This document shows, piece after piece, positions 27,775-35,589 of a DNA stretch of 64,000 bases (positions within the stretch are counted from its first letter, which is position 1; the number at the start of each line of letters is the position of its first letter). The translations under genes were made by a program, and so were the position numbers. The DNA comes from Sphingobacterium sp. JB170 (GTDB lineage Bacteria; Bacteroidota; Bacteroidia; Sphingobacteriales; Sphingobacteriaceae). The stretch is from assembly GCF_900163865.1 (NCBI RefSeq), contig NZ_FUKU01000053.1, positions 1 to 64,000 of the forward strand. The letters are read 5' to 3'. Under the pieces are notes generated by a model, which was not told the origin of the DNA, did not search any database, and worked only from the letters and a program-made list of their open reading frames with translations.

Positions 27775-28977
27775 ATGATGAGAAAGTTAATTTATGGATT
27801 ACATTTAACATGGGCTTCGATCCTTTTCTTTAGTGCTTGTTCTAAAGAAATGACAGATAGCGCAAGCCAAAATCAAGCACTTCTGGCGTTATCTGGTACG
27901 GAGATGGCACAAATGATTGATGGAAGTGGAGGATACGTGATGATGACGTTTAATATTAGGCAGGATGCTCCCGACCCGGGAAATCATGCTTGGACCGTAC
28001 GGCGGACTCTCGTAAAAGAAAGGATCCTCGAGCATGACTGTGATATCGTTGGTGTTCAGGAGGCATTAGGAAATCAAATGAATAATATGAGTACCGATCT
28101 GCCAGGTTATAGTAAAGTGGGGGAAGGCCGAGAAGGAAATTCAAACTCTGAGCATTCCGCAATATTCTACAAAAACACAAAATTTAATGCACTGGAAAGT
28201 GGTACCTTTTGGCTTGCACCCGGCGCCCCGACAAGGCCTACAGGTCCTGCTTGGGATGCTGCGTATAAGCGTATTTGCACGTGGATCAAATTGCAAGACA
28301 AACAAACAGCATTGATATTTTATGTGTTCAATACTCATTTTGATCATGTTGGAGCAGAGGCTAAGGTCAATAGCGCTAACCTCCTTTTAACCTATATGCA
28401 GGATAAAATAGGTAATTTACCAGCTGTATTAATGGGAGATCTAAACGCTAATCAAAGTTCAGCGGGATATGCAGCGCTAAATGGATCTTCGCTATTGGAA
28501 GAAAGCTGGAATATTGCCGGTTCTAAGGCGCCAGTTTTACGCGTCACAGGTAATGGGTGGAATATTAGTCCATCCGGAGATAGTCAAATCGACCATATTT
28601 TTGTGACCAACCAATGGACGGTATCTGACCGGCTCGTGGATTGGTATCATAAGGAACCTGACGGTATATTACCTTCAGATCATTTCCCCGTTATAGCGCG
28701 CTTACATATAGATGGCGTCTCCATTTTTCAAGATGCTCATTATGGTGGGAAAGGTGTTTTTCTTCCAATAGGTACATATGACCTGTCTGATTTAAATGCT
28801 CGAGGTATTTTAAATGACTGGGCGTCCTCGGCCCGTGTTTCCGGAGGGCGTACGCTTACTCTTTATGAACACGAGCATTTTTTAGGCAACACTTGGGTAA
28901 TCAATTCGGATACACCACTGTTTTCACAGCTTTCACCAACAGCAAACGATAAAGCATCATCAATTAAAGTGCAGTAG
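27775..28977 (+). CDS. EEP-fold lipoprotein fused to a beta/gamma-crystallin domain
   Basis: The 400-residue lipoprotein (SILFFSACSKEM, Cys near residue 23) has an EEP domain at about 45-315: MTFNIRQD, VGVQEALG, NTHFDH, LMGDLNANQ, QIDHIFV and PSDHFPV. A C-terminal beta/gamma-crystallin domain follows at about 318-400, with two Greek-key starts (FQDAHYGG, YEHEHFLG) and two N/D-N/D-x-x-S/T-S calcium motifs (NDWASS, NDKASS). The EEP part differs from EEP 1 and 2 and resembles the larger secreted type. The crystallin domain may bind calcium or glycan and anchor the enzyme to the substrate. It is the last gene of PUL 1, followed by a strong hairpin. Confidence 0.87.
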   Translation: MMRKLIYGLHLTWASILFFSACSKEMTDSASQNQALLALSGTEMAQMIDGSGGYVMMTFNIRQDAPDPGNHAWTVRRTLVKERILEHDCDIVGVQEALGNQMNNMSTDLPGYSKVGEGREGNSNSEHSAIFYKNTKFNALESGTFWLAPGAPTRPTGPAWDAAYKRICTWIKLQDKQTALIFYVFNTHFDHVGAEAKVNSANLLLTYMQDKIGNLPAVLMGDLNANQSSAGYAALNGSSLLEESWNIAGSKAPVLRVTGNGWNISPSGDSQIDHIFVTNQWTVSDRLVDWYHKEPDGILPSDHFPVIARLHIDGVSIFQDAHYGGKGVFLPIGTYDLSDLNARGILNDWASSARVSGGRTLTLYEHEHFLGNTWVINSDTPLFSQLSPTANDKASSIKVQ

Positions 28978-28998
28978 GCTCTTCTTTTAAAGTGAATC

Positions 28999-29046
28999 TT
29001 CAATGGATTAGAACGCGAGGAGTGCTCTAATCCATTGAATATTTTA
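28999..29046 (+). terminator. terminator of PUL 1
   Basis: TTCAATGGATTAGA (28999-29012) pairs perfectly with TCTAATCCATTGAA (29026-29039) and is followed by TATTTTA, 22 bases after the last stop. A second small stem (29054-29071, ATCAGCA/TGCTGAT) with a T-rich tail follows. Confidence 0.75.
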
Positions 29047-29228
29047 GCCATTAATCAGCATCTGTGCTGATAATATATCATTTTTTAATCGTGGATTGTC
29101 TATATTTTATGATCGAAGGTAACATGATATGCTTCGAGGAATGATTTTTGACCTGTTTTATACGCAGATCAATGATATTTTAGCTTAGTTCCTCTAATCC
29201 CTCGCTCAAGTAGACCAAACTAGAGGAG

Positions 29229-29272
29229 AACAAATTGCGGCTTTCAACGTGGTAAAGATAGAAGTGGTTGTA
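29229..29272 (+). repeat. duplicated fragment of the 8707-11379 gene
   Basis: About 42 bases starting AAATTGCGGCTTTCAACGTG match 10821-10861 inside the propeller/cytochrome gene with only about four differences. No coding function is retained here. Confidence 0.75.
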
Positions 29273-29313
29273 TTATAATCTACGAAGAACATTATTCTTT
29301 AGATAAATAGGAA

Positions 29314-29689
29314 GTGTCATCTGGCTACAAAATAGGTGACGTAGTGTTGGTTCATTATCCATTTAAAGAGGACCCGTCAAAAACTAAGTTACGTCCCGCA
29401 GTAATTGCTGAAATTTCTGAAACACCACGATTGTTATTTGTCCAAATAACGGGAACTAATAGATCCGATACAAAGGATGGGCGATGGATTATATGTACAT
29501 ACATCTTCGGCCGGTAAAATGATGGGCCTTCTAAAGGACAGTTTTTTAAATTATGAAAATCATATCCGATTAGATTATGAATTTATAGATCGAAAAATAG
29601 GTGACTGCCCATATATTGACGAAATACTAGGACACCTCATCCTAACAGTTCTTGCTCAAACCCTAATAGATTTAGATAAAACGAAAGAA
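29314..29689 (+). pseudogene. PemK/MazF-type toxin, frameshifted
   Basis: From the GTG at 29314 the frame reads YKIGDVVLVHYPFKEDPSKT, LRPAVIAEI and LLFVQITGTNRSDTKDGRW, which is PemK/MazF-like. It then shifts near 29490-29505 into the next frame, which gives SSAGKMMGLLKDSFLNYENH and then RKIGDCPYIDEIL, the usual C-terminal part. One single-base change would rejoin a protein of about 120 residues, so the gene is broken unless it uses programmed frameshifting. No antitoxin gene precedes it. MazF/PemK toxins cut mRNA. The gene sits between two duplicated scraps of genes from 10.8 and 14.7 kb, so it probably came in with a rearrangement. Confidence 0.75.
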
Positions 29690-29822
29690 AAAATATACAA
29701 AATCTATTCGATAAATATTTAGTCAAAGGGGGGAGTGAGAAACTTCTGCTCGGGTTCGGTTTACTCTTGGCAAGCGGGAGCGCCTCGCAATTTCAGAATG
29801 ACAGTAGGATATAAATTCTAAA
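29690..29822 (+). repeat. duplicated 3' end of the TonB receptor gene
   Basis: The stretch matches 14653-14786. Its first part encodes NIQNLFDKYLV in frame (the receptor has NVQNLFDKYLV) with mainly third-base changes, then loses frame in a run of G. The last 75 bases or so are identical to the receptor's 3' end including the stop codon. It is a remnant, not a gene. Confidence 0.85.
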
Positions 29823-29917
29823 GGATTACGAAAATTGGATATTCTTCCTCGGTATCTGGAGGGACTTTTTCGTGGAACCCGTAACCGTCTTTAGCTTTGG
29901 AGGGTGAAAGGTTCACC

Positions 29918-29958
29918 CGCTAACCTTAAAACACGATTGTTTTAAGGTTAGCGTTTTT
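29918..29958 (+). terminator. strong intrinsic terminator
   Basis: CGCTAACCTTAAAACA (29918-29933) pairs perfectly with TGTTTTAAGGTTAGCG (29938-29953) around the loop CGAT and is followed by TTTTT. It insulates the convergent surE gene from the toxin remnant. Confidence 0.88.
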
Positions 29959-30029
29959 GGGATTGCTTTTAGCAGATTGATAACTCTAGAAAGTGCGGTT
30001 TGTTTTTCAATAATCTGCTTCTGAGTAAC

Positions 30030-30749
30030 TTAAAGATATGTGGTTAACTCCTTCTCATTAGTAAGGTCTAACCGTAACGGTGTTATCGAAACGAAACTAT
30101 TCTCGACGGCCCATCTGTCCGTGTTTTCCTCTGCAGGCGCGAGGGGAGTCACCGTGATCCAAAAATGTTTGCGCCCCATAGGATCCTCGCCGGGAATTAC
30201 ATTTCCATCGTAAAGTCTAATGGACTGCCGGGTCCATTTTATTCTTTTTGGTGCGGGGGGAAAGTTGATGTTATATAAGCCAAGAGTTGTATCTGCTAAG
30301 AGAAGATCGAGACTCTGTTTTACATATGATTCAATATTCTCGAATTTCGGTTCGGATTTTCCTACAGATGTACTTAATGCAATTCCTTTAACACCCAGTA
30401 AGACGGCTTGTTTTGCTGCCGCTAACGTGCCGGAATGCCACATGGAATTTCCTAAATTGAGTCCCATATTGATGCCTGACAATACAACCTCCGTATCGGG
30501 ATACATGTGAAGGCCTAGCGCGACGCAATCTGCCGGTGTACCATTTACCCTGTAAGCGTCGATGCCCTCAAAAGTAATTGGAGATTTTTTATAGCTCAAT
30601 GGCCTGGAGTGTGTAATGGCATGGCCCATGGATGATTGCTCCACATCCGGCGCGACTATTCGTGCTTGCCCGAAATTTAACGCTGCTTTTGCGAGTGCTG
30701 CTATACCTGGACTATAGATACCGTCGTCATTTGTAATAAGGATTTTCAT
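30030..30749 (-). CDS. surE: SurE 5'/3'-nucleotidase
   Basis: The 239-residue protein begins MKILITNDDGIYSPGI, with the metal-binding DD of SurE, followed by the Ser/Asn region VAPDVEQSSMGHAITHSRPL, then NGTPADCVALGLHM and LSGINMGLNLGNSMWHSGT. SurE removes phosphate from nucleoside monophosphates and acts in stationary-phase survival. It is a single gene, divergent from the lipid kinase with 55 bases between the start codons. It is complete and of normal length. Confidence 0.95.
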   Translation of the reverse strand: MKILITNDDGIYSPGIAALAKAALNFGQARIVAPDVEQSSMGHAITHSRPLSYKKSPITFEGIDAYRVNGTPADCVALGLHMYPDTEVVLSGINMGLNLGNSMWHSGTLAAAKQAVLLGVKGIALSTSVGKSEPKFENIESYVKQSLDLLLADTTLGLYNINFPPAPKRIKWTRQSIRLYDGNVIPGEDPMGRKHFWITVTPLAPAEENTDRWAVENSFVSITPLRLDLTNEKELTTYL

Positions 30750-30804
30750 AGTTTATCTGTTTATTTAGATTAAAACCTTTGTCGGGCAGTATTGTTTAAA
30801 TAAC

Positions 30805-31710
30805 ATGAAAGAAACGAGTAAAATTGTACATCTTGTTTATAATTCAAATGCAGGCGACGGAGAAAATCAGTCTAAGAAAGAACTTGTTTCTATGATTGAG
30901 ACATTTGGTTACAACTGCAATAGTTCTTCGGCGACAAAGAAATCACTAAAGTCAATAGATCCTCTGACTGAATTCATCATTGTGGCGGGAGGAGACGGTA
31001 CAGTAAGAGAGGTGGCAATGACGCTCCTCAAGAACAAGTTGAAACATAACCGCCCGATTGCATTGCTTCCCTTCGGGACGGCAAACAATATAGCTAACTC
31101 GCTTGGGATCTCTAGGGACAGCAAGACGAATATACAGTCATGGGGAAATGCCGAACCCGAAAAAATTGATGTTGGCCAAGTCTTAGGACTATCCAAGAAG
31201 ATATACTTTCTAGAGTCTTTCGGTTTCGGACTATTTTCCAAGTTGTTGCGGACTTTAGAAAACAGAAAAGAGGATCCCGATCAGGCTCGCAAAGAGGAAT
31301 TTTCTATGGCCATCGAGACGCTGCTTCAGATAACCGAAGACTTCCCGGGGTCGTCCTTCAAAATTGAAACGGACGATGGGGTTATAGAGGATGAATTTAT
31401 TTTGATAGCGGTGATGAACATTTCGTGTTTAGGTCCGAACTTAAACTTGAGCAATAAGGCCGATCCTCGCGATGGATATATGGATGTAGTTATCGTTTCG
31501 GTGGAACAAAGACCCCTTCTGGAACGTTACCTACGGCATCGGGGTCATCGTAAAGAAATCGATTTCCCGGTAAAACCCATACAAACGAAAAAACTAATGA
31601 TAACGGGTCGGGGGCGAGACATGCATGTGGATGATGAGCTTCTCGACGATGAAAAAGACGTTCGCATTCAAATATCTCTGTTATCCAATTTAATAGATAT
31701 AATTCGTTAA
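30805..31710 (+). CDS. diacylglycerol kinase family lipid kinase (YegS-like)
   Basis: The 301-residue protein has the DAGK catalytic motifs VHLVYNSNAGDGEN, FIIVAGGDGTVREVAMTLL and LLPFGTANNIANSLGI in the N-terminal nucleotide-binding domain. The C-terminal domain has LNLSNKADPRDGYMDVVIVS and a late MHVDDELLDD, equivalent to the lipid-kinase 'DGE' loop. It would phosphorylate a diacylglycerol or sphingoid lipid at the inner membrane. It is divergent from surE; no operon partner follows. Confidence 0.9.
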   Translation: MKETSKIVHLVYNSNAGDGENQSKKELVSMIETFGYNCNSSSATKKSLKSIDPLTEFIIVAGGDGTVREVAMTLLKNKLKHNRPIALLPFGTANNIANSLGISRDSKTNIQSWGNAEPEKIDVGQVLGLSKKIYFLESFGFGLFSKLLRTLENRKEDPDQARKEEFSMAIETLLQITEDFPGSSFKIETDDGVIEDEFILIAVMNISCLGPNLNLSNKADPRDGYMDVVIVSVEQRPLLERYLRHRGHRKEIDFPVKPIQTKKLMITGRGRDMHVDDELLDDEKDVRIQISLLSNLIDIIR

Positions 31711-32105
31711 CTGTATCCTAATTTCCGTGTGATCGGTGTTCATCTCCCACAGTACAATTCATTTCCTTTTTGAGATTATTGAAGAAGAAGAACGTCTAGT
31801 GGATAGCAATTTCGAATCGAAATATACAGTGGTGCTAGATATACATACCATATACCGCTACACCGGATCAAGCAGATGTTTACTCGTGAGAAAATCCCAA
31901 TCTCATCAATACAAGCCAAATTTTCTGTATAAATCCTTTTTCAGCATGTCATCTTTTAGCAGTATGGTTACCCGATCATGAAACCAACATAATATATTGA
32001 TATGTATTTGTGCATTAAAATTTTAGACAAACGTTTGCTTTTGCTGAATACTTTAAGATGAGAATTAGTATCGCTAAATTTAAATAATCCTTAAAATATA
32101 CCCTT
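31711..32105. other. intergenic region before the DUF5077/DUF3472 gene
   Basis: No credible gene is seen; an 81-codon frame at 31736-31981 has no family features. A small palindrome, CAAACGTTTG, lies at 32028-32037, about 70 bases before the next start, and could be an operator. Confidence 0.4.
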
Positions 32106-33446
32106 ATGGAATTTAAAAATTTATTAAATCAAATTTTACTTGTAATAGTACTTGGATTTATCAGCTTTACGTCCTGTTCTCAAGACCTCCAATCTGCATC
32201 TCCAAAAAACGAAGAATCTTTAGATACAGTTTATACGCTTCCCTTAGCAGGTAATGCTTTCCTCTCATCAGGTAGCGGAACATTTTCTGAAAGAATTACA
32301 AACAATGGATTAACGAATTGGGACAACGAGAAAACAGTTACGAGTACTTATATTCGAGTTAATAAAGATGGAAAATTAAATCTTGGACTTAAAGCTAAGG
32401 TCCTTCCTTCTGGTAATACAAGTCAGGTACAAATTTCAATTAACGGTGAGCGTAGAACAGTAGAGCTTTCTGGTGCAGACCTTAAAGAATATCCCATCGG
32501 TGATTTTGATGTAGAGGCCGGCTACATTAAAATTGATCTTCAAGGCGTACATAAATCTGGCGGGTACTTTGCTGATGTGGAGAGTTATTCTGTTACGGGT
32601 GCTGCAATTAATGAAGGCGTGATTTATAGCAATGACCCTGAATATTACTATTGGGCAAGAAGAGGTCCATCTTGTCACCTAGGCTATACCATTCCAACAA
32701 CGGACGATGTAAGTTACTATTATTCCGAAGTTGAGGTTCCCGAAGGTTCAGATCCAATTGGATCTTATTTTATGGCAAATGGATTTAGTGAGGGTTATTT
32801 TGGTTTTCAGGTGAACAGTGAATCGGAAAGAAGAATCTTATTTTCTGTTTGGAGTCCGTATTCTACTGATGATCCAAATTCGATTCCTGAAGATGAAAAA
32901 ATTATGTTAAATAAAAAAGGACCAGGAGTTTATACGGGTGAATTTGGGAATGAAGGTTCTGGTGGGCAAAGTTATCTGAAATATAACTGGAAGGCCGGTA
33001 ATACCTATAAATTCCTTTTAAAAGGTCAACCTGACGGGAATGGAAAGACAGATTTTACCGCGTGGTTCTATGCTCCTGATGAAGATAATTGGAAATTAAT
33101 AGCAAGTTTTAAGAGACCAAAGACGGATAAATATTTAACAGGGTTTCATAGTTTCCTTGAAAATTTTAATCCAGAAAAAGGAGCATTGTCAAGAACAGCC
33201 AATTATAAAAATCAATGGGTGATTACAAGTAGTGGGCAGTGGAAGAAAATTGCGGAAGCGAATTTTACGGTTGATAATACGTATCAAGCAAACCAAAGAA
33301 TCGATGCCTTGGGGGGGGCAAACCAAACAGGTTTCTTCCTAAAAAATGGGGGATTCTTTAGTGAAATTGTTGCCCCGAATACTAAATTCAATTTTGAAAA
33401 TACTGCTGCGGCACCTAATATTGATTTTGAAAATCTTCCTTTATAG
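32106..33446 (+). CDS. DUF5077/DUF3472 domain lipoprotein
   Basis: The 446-residue lipoprotein (LGFISFTSCSQDL, Cys near residue 25) has a beta-sandwich at about 45-165 (GNAFLSSGSGTFSERIT, carbohydrate-binding-like, DUF5077). A DUF3472 domain at about 170-340 follows (YYWARRGPSCHLGYT, then FSVWSPYSTDDPNSI and LKYNWKAGNTYKFLLKG). Proteins of this pair of families are secreted and common in Bacteroidota; the function is not established but suggests glycan or cell-wall binding. It stands alone, with a terminator 25 bases downstream. Codon use is more A/T-rich than in the PUL genes. Confidence 0.8.
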   Translation: MEFKNLLNQILLVIVLGFISFTSCSQDLQSASPKNEESLDTVYTLPLAGNAFLSSGSGTFSERITNNGLTNWDNEKTVTSTYIRVNKDGKLNLGLKAKVLPSGNTSQVQISINGERRTVELSGADLKEYPIGDFDVEAGYIKIDLQGVHKSGGYFADVESYSVTGAAINEGVIYSNDPEYYYWARRGPSCHLGYTIPTTDDVSYYYSEVEVPEGSDPIGSYFMANGFSEGYFGFQVNSESERRILFSVWSPYSTDDPNSIPEDEKIMLNKKGPGVYTGEFGNEGSGGQSYLKYNWKAGNTYKFLLKGQPDGNGKTDFTAWFYAPDEDNWKLIASFKRPKTDKYLTGFHSFLENFNPEKGALSRTANYKNQWVITSSGQWKKIAEANFTVDNTYQANQRIDALGGANQTGFFLKNGGFFSEIVAPNTKFNFENTAAAPNIDFENLPL

Positions 33447-33470
33447 TAGTTTGAATTTTTTAGATAGACG

Positions 33471-33512
33471 GGTTGTTTGGGATGAAAGCTCGCCCAAACA
33501 ACCTGTTTTAAT
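33471..33512 (+). terminator. terminator after the DUF5077/DUF3472 gene
   Basis: GGTTGTTTGGG (33471-33481) pairs with CCCAAACAACC (33493-33503) and is followed by TGTTTTAATT. Confidence 0.75.
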
Positions 33513-33530
33513 TCCAGAGCCAAATCCACA

Positions 33531-33740
33531 ATGGATTTCTCCGTTATTGAAAGCAATTTCAACATCGACCCTTCGACAGGACTATTGGCGGATGACACCA
33601 TTGTACTAAACGGATACAAGTCTAAAAAACTATACCCTGAACCGCTAAGACTGGTACGATATTATGGCTAAGAAAAAGAGTTCGAGCTGCAAAGCTATTC
33701 CAAAATGGGCTTTGTAGGCCAGAAGTTTTTTATATTGTTT
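33531..33740 (+). pseudogene. IS4-type transposase fragment
   Basis: From the ATG at 33531 the frame reads MDFSVIESNFNIDPSTGLLA, then DDTIVLNGYKSKKLYPEPLR and LVRYYG, a stop, and EKEFELQSYSKMGFVG. The part from DDTIVLNGYKSK to EFEL resembles the beta-rich insertion segment of IS4 family transposases (for instance the common pattern 'YP..LRRI.YYD...F.FLTN'). Both ends of the gene are absent and a stop interrupts it, so it is an inert scrap. Confidence 0.6.
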
Positions 33741-33824
33741 AGTTTAGTAAACTATATTTGGTATTTTTTGTTTATCATGATGAACAATATATTAGTATAT
33801 TTGTTTATTGTAATAAACAAATAT
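33740..33824 (+). promoter_or_regulatory. promoter with three palindromes at the DUF4143 ATPase start
   Basis: TAGTTTAGTAAACTA (33740-33754) is a perfect odd palindrome. TGTTTATCATGATGAACA (33770-33787) is an 18-bp palindrome with one mismatch. Bases 33797-33824 form a perfect inverted repeat with 13-bp arms (ATATTTGTTTATT / AATAAACAAATAT) around GT. The last one covers the -7 box TATATTTG (33796-33803) and the first two bases of the ATG at 33823. This points to tight control by a dimeric DNA-binding protein. Confidence 0.65.
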
Positions 33825-35019
33825 GGAAAATTTTATAGAGCTTTTTCATCGAAAATTAGATCGGACTGATGTTAATTTCACCCGTAGTTTGATGTCCGAT
33901 ATCAATTGGAATGCTAGATTGATTGGGATTAAAGGGGCAAGAGGTATCGGTAAAACAACAATGCTGCTACAGTTTATAAAACTTCATTTAGCCGACAGAC
34001 TCGATGAAGTCATTTATGTTAGTTTAGATGCTATTTGGTTCAATTCAAATTCATTATTGAGTTTAGTAAATGAATTCGATAAGAAGGGAGGGAAGTATTT
34101 GTTCATCGACGAGGTTCATAAATATAGTGGTTGGGCGCAAGAAGTGAAAAATATATACGATGATTATCCCGATATGAAGATCGTGTTTACGGGTTCATCG
34201 TTGTTAGATATTTTGAACGCCCGCGCGGATCTGAGTAGGAGGGCTGTTACCTATAAAATGCAGGGCTTTTCTTTCAGAGAGTACCTTGCGTTAGAAACTG
34301 GAGTACATTTTAGTTCGTTGACATTGGAGGAGTTATTGAATCAACATACTGCTAAGGCTAGAGAGATTAATAAGCAAATCAAACCATTTGTTTATTTTGA
34401 AAATTACCTAAGATACGGGTATTACCCATTTTATAAGGAGGAATTAGATTTATATTATAATCGATTAGAAGAGGTCATAAGTCTGATGTTGGAAATTGAG
34501 TTACCCCTTTTGCGAAATATAGATATTGCCTACGTGGGAAAAATTAAACAGTTGTTGACGGTGATTGCTGAGTCTGTGCCCTTTATTCCAAATGTTAGTA
34601 AACTTAGTGACAAAATCGGAATAAATCGAGGTACCTTGTTGTCTTACCTACATTATTTAGACGAAATTGATCTAACGCGGAATTTATTTAAAATAGGCGA
34701 AGGCACAAGCTTGCTACAGAAACCATCAAAAATTTTTTTAGAGAACACGAATATTGCCTACGTGCTGGGTAAAAGGAATACAAATAAAGGGAATTTGCGT
34801 GAAACGTTTTTCGGTAACCAAGTGGGATATAATCATGAACTAATATATGTAGAACAAGGAGATTTTGTCGTTGATAATCGTTATACCTTTGAGATTGGTG
34901 GTAAAGGTAAATCGGCAAATCAGATAACTGGTCTCAAGGATGCTTTTGTAGTTTCAGACGATATAACGCATGGCTTCCATAATAAAATCCCTTTATGGCT
35001 ATTTGGCTTCTTGTATTAG
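33823..35019 (+). CDS. AAA family ATPase with DUF4143-type C-terminal domain
   Basis: The 398-residue protein has Walker A GARGIGKTT near residue 47, Walker B YLFIDEVHKY near 94, and sensor 1 IVFTGSSLLDI near 125. After a linker, a C-terminal part has FIPNVSKLSDKIGINRGTLL and then YLHYLDEIDLTRNLF, the winged-helix segment of the AAA_14/DUF4143 family, and a nuclease-like tail FVVDNRYTFEIGGKGKS. The function of this abundant prokaryotic family is not settled; links to toxin-antitoxin-like or mobile behaviour have been suggested. A broken paralogue lies 570 bases downstream. The start at 33823 is fixed by the upstream palindrome and the shared N-terminus. Confidence 0.85.
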   Translation: MENFIELFHRKLDRTDVNFTRSLMSDINWNARLIGIKGARGIGKTTMLLQFIKLHLADRLDEVIYVSLDAIWFNSNSLLSLVNEFDKKGGKYLFIDEVHKYSGWAQEVKNIYDDYPDMKIVFTGSSLLDILNARADLSRRAVTYKMQGFSFREYLALETGVHFSSLTLEELLNQHTAKAREINKQIKPFVYFENYLRYGYYPFYKEELDLYYNRLEEVISLMLEIELPLLRNIDIAYVGKIKQLLTVIAESVPFIPNVSKLSDKIGINRGTLLSYLHYLDEIDLTRNLFKIGEGTSLLQKPSKIFLENTNIAYVLGKRNTNKGNLRETFFGNQVGYNHELIYVEQGDFVVDNRYTFEIGGKGKSANQITGLKDAFVVSDDITHGFHNKIPLWLFGFLY

Positions 35020-35535
35020 AATCCCCGCCCTTCTTAATTTTTAAAACGTCCCGATTTTAGTGGGACACTAGTGAAGTGATTTAGTAAAAAATGATTTTTC
35101 TAATCGTTCAGAAGATCGCGAAGTAAATGTGATTTACAATAGGTTAATTTACAGTGTTTTATAATTCAATTCTGAAAGCACTGATTCCCGCGAATATTGT
35201 ATTTATTGTTTTAAGCAACGGCTGGGGGACCAGTAATAAGCGTTAATATGTTTTCGTTTAAAAAGTAAAAGGTAGTAAAAAGAGGGAAGTAGGCGTAACT
35301 AATATGCCTCACAAGCCATTTCCCTGCACTGTACTTACGTAAGACTTCAGTATAGATACATCTGTGGTTTGAAAATAAAAAATCCCACGTACGTTCGTAG
35401 TTGAGTATGGCAAAACGTAGCTTAATTAAAATAAAATTCCTCGTTTGTTTACTCCATTTTTTTGTCAATAAAACCGGTTTTTGAAAGGTACAAAAAGCAA
35501 GAGGTGTTTAATTATATTTCCTCAGTACGCTTTTC
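35020..35535. other. intergenic region between the two ATPase genes
   Basis: It contains an orphan operator-like palindrome at 35470-35481 and a small stem GTCCC/GGGAC near 35047-35066. A minus-strand frame (35211-35468, TTG start) shows no recognised family, and its start would abut the palindrome. Nothing else is visible. Confidence 0.4.
35470..35481 (+). promoter_or_regulatory. LacI-type operator core, copy 3 (orphan)
   Basis: AAAACCGGTTTT is identical to the core of the two PUL 1 operators but has no clear TAnnTTTG box beside it and no PUL gene downstream. It may be a remnant of a lost promoter. Confidence 0.5.
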
Positions 35536-35588
35536 TGCACTTTTAAAAGTGCATTTTGCTTTGTGTATTGCACTTCTAAAAGTGCAAT
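35536..35588 (+). promoter_or_regulatory. two palindromes just upstream of the broken ATPase gene
   Basis: TGCACTTTTAAAAGTGCA (35536-35553) is a perfect 18-bp palindrome. At 35567-35588 the same half-site returns (TTGCACTT...AAAGTGCAA) with one central mismatch. The second ends one base before the ATG at 35590. Placement is the same as at the intact ATPase gene, but the sequence is different. Confidence 0.65.
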
Positions 35589-35589
35589 A

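Noticed and set aside
29477..29722. Separate 81-codon gene
   Set aside because: It is the frameshifted second half of the PemK-like toxin, and its last residues come from the duplicated TonB receptor scrap.
31736..31981. 81-codon gene after the lipid kinase
   Set aside because: No recognisable features; probably chance.
35211..35468. 85-codon minus-strand gene starting beside the orphan operator
   Set aside because: TTG start and no family resemblance; kept only as a note because of its position.
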